In this document: in pieces, positions 61,801 through 64,000 of the stretch
How positions within the stretch are numbered: position 1 is the first letter of the stretch
How the letters are laid out: each line of letters starts with the position of its first letter
Source of the DNA: Lutjanus erythropterus
Taxonomy: Eukaryota; Chordata; Actinopteri; Lutjaniformes; Lutjanidae
Direction: 5' to 3'
Assembly (NCBI GenBank): GCA_020091685.1
Contig: CM034609.1
Span: forward strand, 15,946,204 to 16,010,203
DNA: 64,000 bases
Position numbers and translations under genes: made by a program
Notes under the pieces: model-generated
The model's database searches: none
What the model was told of the DNA's origin: nothing
The model's input: only the letters and a program-made list of their open reading frames with translations

Positions 61801-63907
61801 AAGCAGCAAAGAGAGACAGAGGTTGTCCCCTCAGCAGAAGACACAGCTCCTGTCAGGTAAAAAAAACAAAACAAAAAAAACCCCACAAGAAATATAGCTC
61901 CATCACCAAATATTTAAGGTGTAGTACTCTTGAAACCTACACCTACATGTACCTAAACCCTAGATCTAATTTGCATTTCTACCACAGACTGTAGTCCACT
62001 AGTAGGGAAACAAGAAGACTTTTCTTTGTCTTTGTCTTTGTACTGCTCAGCTCACTTGGCACCTCGAGAGAGAGACATACCTGTCAACACTGGGATTTGA
62101 AAATAAGGGAAATTTTCCAGTGCCTGTCCTGGGCAGTTGACTTTCAAATGATCGTACAAAATTAATGTTATTTTTATTTGTCTACATCAATGTGAACAGT
62201 CTTCTAAAAACCAGGATACCCATAATGCTAAGTAGGTAGCTGACGAGAAAAGGCTCTCAGAGCTTCGCACAGGAGGCAGGTCACTGAGTGATGGTTTAAG
62301 TCTTGCAGAATGCAGTCCTGATTGACAGGAAATATTAATCAACTATAATATGTTTTGATGCTATTACACAGTTTCACTGTTGTTTGCATGTGACACCTGT
62401 AGTTACTGGTGAAAACTGCAAATGTAAATTAGAATTCTGGGGCAGCAAAAGAAACTATTGTTGTAATAAAGAAGTCAGACAGTAATTGGCCTTTTTCCAT
62501 TACATTTTTCATTCTGTGAGCAACAGTGATCTGAATCAGTGAAAGTTGGTTACCTGCCTGAGAAGTTGCTTGCAGATGTACTATACACAGCAAAAATGAC
62601 CATCGTCTCATTTTGTAGACATATTTTTGATGAACGCTAAAGCTGAGCTTATTGACAAATTGTGACAAAGATTGTATTTCCTGTGACTGCTTCAAAATAA
62701 AAGATAAGATTTGTTTTGTGAGTTTAATGCTTTTAATGTGAAGCTGCAGAAGTAGGAAATATTACGTTTGCATAAGCAGTAACATAACATTGTACCTGAC
62801 TTAAAAATACAGGAGAATTCAGGGAAAAAAACGGAACTTGACAGGTATGGAGGAGTAATGGAAAAAATGTGGTTGAAAAATATGGTTTGATTAGTGCCAT
62901 TCACAGTTTTTGTCAATGGAAACATAAAAAGAACAGGTCTAATGTGTAACAAACTGAACTGGACTGCTGAGTTTAAATGCGGCTTTACTAAATGTCCACA
63001 TGTTGACTTTTTTTTTTTATGTGCTGTTCACATTTTGTTGGCAAGTCCTTTGAGATTTCAGCTGCTCACATGTGTGTCCTTCCTTCAGTGTGGGCGTGAA
63101 GCAGGAGGACCATGATGCTCTGCTGTTGGAGGTGCAGAGACTTGAGGTCGAGCTGGGCAAAATCAGACAGGACCTGCAGGGTGTTGTGGGATGCAAGGGC
63201 AAGTGTGAGCAGCTGGACACACTACATGAGACGGTAAGTAACGAATGTTAACTCCTGTAATATCAACTTATTTAGCCCTTACTGTGATGCACATTTAGAA
63301 ATAATTAAGATTTTCCTGACATCCAGTTTCTTTTACATGTCTTAACTCATTAAATTTCTGCTTTTTCACATCACCAGATATCAGCCCAGGTGTCTTCCCA
63401 GGTGCGTAAGGAGTTGCAGGCTCTGTTCTACGGGTCAGGACAGGAGCAGGGAGAGGTGCCCGAGTCTCTGATCCACTGGCTGTCCCAGCGCTACGTGAGC
63501 ACACCCGACCTGCAGGGCTTACTGGCCTCACTGGAGATGAAAATCCTGAGAAACGTGTCCCTGCAGCTTGAGCTTAACCGGGCCCAAACTTTGGGTGAGG
63601 CCGAGTCCCAGGCCAAGACCATCGTTAAGACTATAAGTGGGACTGTCCAGCACACAGCGGCCACTGAGGGAATGACAGAGAAGGTAATGATCATATTCTT
63701 CTGTCCCCAACACCATCATCATTGTGGATCTCTATTCTTTTAATCACATAATCTAAGATGAGCTCTTTTATAGCGTTTCGGCTTATATTTAATCTGTTCC
63801 TTTTGTGTCATGGTCTCCCCAGCAAGTGAAGGTGATTGTCCAAAACGCTTTGAGGCTCTACTCCCAGGATCGAACAGGCCAGGTGGACTACGCCCTGGAG
63901 TCTGGAG
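32807..63907 (+). CDS. sun1: SUN domain-containing protein 1, 3' end beyond window
   Basis: SUN1 is the inner-nuclear-membrane half of the LINC complex, binding lamins inside and KASH proteins in the perinuclear space. Coding exons: 32807(32813)-32889, 47827-48033, 48710-48972, 49789-50064, 51044-51178, 51659-51787, 54155-54238, 56123-56233, 56359-56478, 56604-56697, 57052-57110, 58474-58676, 59793-60068, 60167-60259, 61765-61856, 63089-63233, 63378-63683, 63823-63907, continuing past 64000. From MDFSQLHTYTPPQC the frame gives 918 codons. The start chosen is ATG 32813 (ACCATGG context, equals the mammalian MDFS start); ATG 32807 would add two residues. 'SPRMSRRSLRL' and 'YICKDC' mark the nucleoplasmic part, residues 468-518 the membrane segments, about 587-788 the coiled coil. 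'LYSQDRTGQVDYALESG' opens the SUN domain. The N-terminus separates it from SUN2. Teleost a/b paralogue not decided. Confidence 0.95.
34671..34800 (+). repeat. Dispersed element (TAGGGCTGTGATGG), copy 1
   Basis: AGGGCTGTGATGG..TAGTGACAAAGCACC, then CATGACTGCCTTAATAATTG and TTATTGGACTTTAT, match 41809-41935 in the same order at roughly 80 percent by eye. Confidence 0.6.
36690..37012 (+). repeat. Family A copy in sun1 intron
   Basis: It runs from 'AACTAGCAGTTATTTTCAT' through 'AGTCCATAAAATCTC' and 'CAAAATAGATGACAGGC' to 'GATTAATCGATCATTGTTGCAGCTC'. Diverged but collinear with 27038-27371. Confidence 0.6.
37664..38002 (+). repeat. Family A copy in sun1 intron
   Basis: 'AGGGCAGCAAATAATGATTA', 'CATTGTCAGAAAATGGTAAG', 'AAAGATATTCAATTTACTGTC' and the end 'AGTGAAATGTTGCAGGTC' identify a nearly full-length plus-oriented copy. 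Confidence 0.7.
39265..39500 (+). repeat. Family A copy, truncated
   Basis: 'GGGGCTGCAGTGTATATAAA' joins directly to 'ATGTCAGAAAATGATGAAAA', so the segment with the ATCGATTA blocks is deleted. The rest follows the family order. Confidence 0.5.
39569..39890 (-). repeat. Family A copy, minus orientation
   Basis: It begins GAGCTGCAGTCAATTAATCG and ends CGTTAGTTGCATCCCTAA, with GACAGTAAACTGGCAATC and 'GGACCAAACAAGACATTACC' inside. These are the complement of the family order. The open frame at 39621-39851 is the element itself, not a gene. Confidence 0.7.
40160..40246 (+). repeat. Compound (TG)n(GA)n microsatellite
   Basis: TG units for 58 bases, TATA, then GA units for 25 bases. A second impure TG tract is at 40351-40390. 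Open frames on both strands are artefacts. Confidence 0.95.
40880..41112 (-). repeat. Family A copy, minus orientation
   Basis: 'CAACATGAAGACATCACCTTGG', 'TTCATTTACCAGACATTCC' and the end 'ATTAGTTGCAGCCCC' follow the complement of the family order. Confidence 0.55.
41809..41940 (+). repeat. Dispersed element (CAGGGCTGTGACG), copy 2
   Basis: CAGGGCTGTGACGATG..CAGTGGTGACAAAGCAAC, then CACAACTGCCTTGATAATTA and TTGTTGGACTTAATA, correspond to copy 1 at 34671. Confidence 0.6.
42785..42925 (+). repeat. Family A fragment
   Basis: 'TTTGTAAAATGTCAGAAAATGG' followed by the 'CCCCAGACCCCAG' variant of the family's middle block. Only the central part is kept. Confidence 0.5.
44437..44580 (-). repeat. Family A fragment
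   Basis: 'AGAGCTGCAATGATTAATTG' to 'AGCAACTATTTTGATAATCC', then the family's T-rich block. Truncated after about 140 bases. Confidence 0.5.
45620..45716. repeat. Family B fragment
   Basis: 'TTTGGCCGATGTATCAGATA', 'TTTTTACTCCCTAATATCAG' and the end 'TTGGTTGAGCTCTA' match the family B ends seen at 16730-16775 and 31010. Confidence 0.5.
46340..46515 (-). repeat. Family A fragment
   Basis: 'GACATCACCTTGGACTTTGC' and 'CTATTTTCTGACATTTTATTG' in minus orientation, preceded by the 'TTTTCAGCCTCTCAAATATG' variant also found in the copy at 55325. The two share a subfamily. Confidence 0.55.
46774..46814 (+). repeat. (AC)n microsatellite
   Basis: Pure AC for 41 bases in the sun1 intron. Confidence 0.9.
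47827..50064 (+). other. sun1: sun1 exons 3-5: nucleoplasmic N-terminal domain
   Basis: Exons 47827-48033, 48710-48972 and 49789-50064 encode residues about 26-274. 'FEREHKIAAVYESPRMSRRS' is the block conserved with mammalian SUN1, in the part that contacts lamin A. A run of eight AGC codons (47982-48005) gives poly-Ser, and a Thr-rich run follows at 48919-48955. Exon 5 contains C-x2-C (YICKDC) and ends in SIYSRDRSRR, both conserved with mammals (Y-x-C-R-D-C, VYSRDR). The intron 48973-49788 holds a short MITE-like piece with 'AAAGGTTCCTTTAAAGGTTCC' near 49650. Confidence 0.85.
51044..51787 (+). other. sun1: sun1 exons 6 and 7: probable alternative cassette exons
   Basis: Exon 51044-51178 (135 nt) encodes GVLVSMSN..then a hydrophobic stretch LAPVVSVVTLVFNSVLWLG and ends SPPGK. 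Exon 51659-51787 (129 nt) encodes GVLASFSDSMRQAVSS.. and ends NGYEGK. Both start GVL, end GK, and are phase 1-1, so each may be included or skipped without changing the frame. They occupy the place of the mammalian alternatively spliced region that begins GVSFYL. Use of each is not shown by the sequence alone. Confidence 0.7.
51788..54154 (+). other. sun1: sun1 intron
   Basis: No exon fits. It includes a dispersed repeat around 52900-53170, with TCTAAGAAGACTGTGATTGG and a 'TTGGCTAGACTGCGAGACTA' end. The remainder is unremarkable AT-rich sequence. Confidence 0.5.
54155..56233 (+). other. sun1: sun1 exons 8 and 9
   Basis: 54155-54238 encodes AHSSFCGSMNVKGLTTED, homologous to the mammalian AHLGHCGRM segment. 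56123-56233 completes a CDDCKGK motif (Cys split across the intron) followed by HSETHTVLV and ALWSVLAYAG. Both are phase 1-1. The intron between them (54239-56122) has a CA repeat at 54247-54264 and a family A fragment at 55325-55560, with no coding signal. Confidence 0.85.
55325..55565 (-). repeat. Family A fragment in sun1 intron
   Basis: 'AATTAATTGATTAATCATTA', 'TTTTAGCCTCTCGAATATG', 'GACATCACCTTGGACTGG' and 'TTTTGACATTTTATAAAC' in the minus-orientation order. It is preceded by 'TTGCCCTGGGCAAGTAAA', also found near 39525. Confidence 0.55.
56359..57110 (+). other. sun1: sun1 exons 10-12: hydrophobic and membrane segments
   Basis: 56359-56478 ends in LLSFFWMLLAAPG. 56604-56697 encodes GLLWFLATGWYQLVSLMSVL..FFLTR, equal to the conserved mammalian GWYQFVTLISWLNVFLLTR block. 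57052-57110 encodes KLWRLLLFLLPLLLLLG, the strongest membrane-spanning candidate. After this the protein enters the perinuclear space. Confidence 0.9.
57111..58473 (+). other. sun1: sun1 intron with family B fragment
   Basis: 'AGAGCCCGACCAATGTATCAG' to 'TGTATCGGCATATATGTTG' (57605-57682) is a family B end. No other structure or exon is seen. Confidence 0.5.
58474..58676 (+). other. sun1: sun1 exon 13: luminal linker
   Basis: It encodes LWLWGPSTAALLAYLPAINL, then a low-complexity Pro/Val/Ala/Thr stretch (SAPVPASVPVPATETP) to residue 586, ending in phase 0. The linker lies between the membrane and the coiled coil. The intron that follows (58677-59792) shows no exon. Confidence 0.85.
59793..63233 (+). 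other. sun1: sun1 exons 14-17: perinuclear coiled coil
   Basis: Exons 59793-60068, 60167-60259, 61765-61856 and 63089-63233 encode heptad-rich helices (LERLEHVERQLALLWERV, LADLELLLKALAAKTE, EVQRLEVELGKIRQDL). These form the trimerising stalk of SUN proteins. The third exon is Gln/Glu/Lys-rich and low in complexity (QQKQQQYEHEKQQRE), and its loss would shift the frame (92 nt). Introns 60260-61764 and 61857-63088 show no exon; the former is AT-rich with short dispersed-repeat traces. Confidence 0.9.
63378..63907 (+). other. sun1: sun1 exons 18-19: end of stalk and start of SUN domain
   Basis: 63378-63683 encodes QALFYGSGQ..LIHWLSQRYVSTPDLQ..LEMKILRNV, conserved with mammalian 'RFVSKGDLQ..LQILRNV'. 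63823-63907 encodes VIVQNALRLYSQDRTGQVDYALESG, the helix leading into the SUN domain. A donor GTAAGA follows at 63908. The KASH-binding SUN beta-sandwich itself is outside the window. Confidence 0.95.
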
Positions 63908-64000
63908 GTAAGAATGAAGCCTCACAGTGATATCAGAGCCTTAATGGGTAAGATAGCTGCTCCATACCTCAGTGCTGTGCTTTAATGTACGTCTCTTATG

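Overview
The window is vertebrate nuclear DNA, almost certainly from a teleost fish. Genes are split by GT-AG introns, most of the sequence is AT-rich noncoding DNA, dinucleotide microsatellites are long, and there are many copies of short interspersed DNA elements of kinds typical of fish genomes. Three ordinary host genes and one transposase-derived gene could be assembled exon by exon. In every case the splice phases close without a stop. Exon coordinates were read by eye from splice signals and protein similarity, not from transcripts. Family names are from memory, with no database search.

Left part, 1-10 kb. A fragment resembling the C-terminal end of a hAT transposase lies at 175-390. 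Next comes a plus-strand, seven-exon gene (1384-7240). It encodes two tandem SAM domains, an acidic linker and a long Tnp2/EnSpm-CACTA (Plavaka-like) transposase domain, 905 residues with no disruption. This SAM-transposase fusion is the most unusual object in the window. The DNA from 7.2 to 10.1 kb is intergenic and contains a 0.56-kb element with clear terminal inverted repeats.

Middle, 10-23 kb, minus strand. ccp110 (centriolar coiled-coil protein of 110 kDa, the centriole-capping regulator of ciliogenesis) occupies 19256 down to 10100 in 13 coding exons, 836 aa, with a noncoding first exon and promoter near 20.0-20.4 kb. A remnant of a Tc1/mariner-type transposon (21.1-22.0 kb) separates it from a small five-exon gene (22993 down to 22010). 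That gene encodes a 168-aa secreted or ER protein with six cysteines in a saposin/canopy-like pattern and a C-terminal RDEL retrieval signal.

Right part, 24-64 kb, plus strand. sun1 (inner-nuclear-membrane SUN protein of the LINC complex) runs from a start codon at 32807/32813 to the window edge. Eighteen coding exons are visible, 918 codons, and most of the SUN domain lies beyond base 64000. Its first coding intron is 15 kb and packed with repeats. Two CpG-containing segments at 24.7-25.0 and 27.7-28.1 kb, plus the segment at 32.1-32.4 kb, are candidate promoters or 5' UTR exons. Six consecutive sun1 exons (49789-56478) are all symmetric phase 1-1, so any can be skipped in frame. This fits the known isoform diversity of vertebrate SUN1.

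The genes do not form a pathway. ccp110 and sun1 both concern centrosome or nuclear architecture, but nothing here shows co-regulation. The remaining DNA is mainly transposon-derived: at least eleven stretches of one dispersed family (with conserved TGTCAGAAAATG-type and ATCGATTA-type blocks), nested insertions at 28.7-29.6 kb, and several other families listed below.
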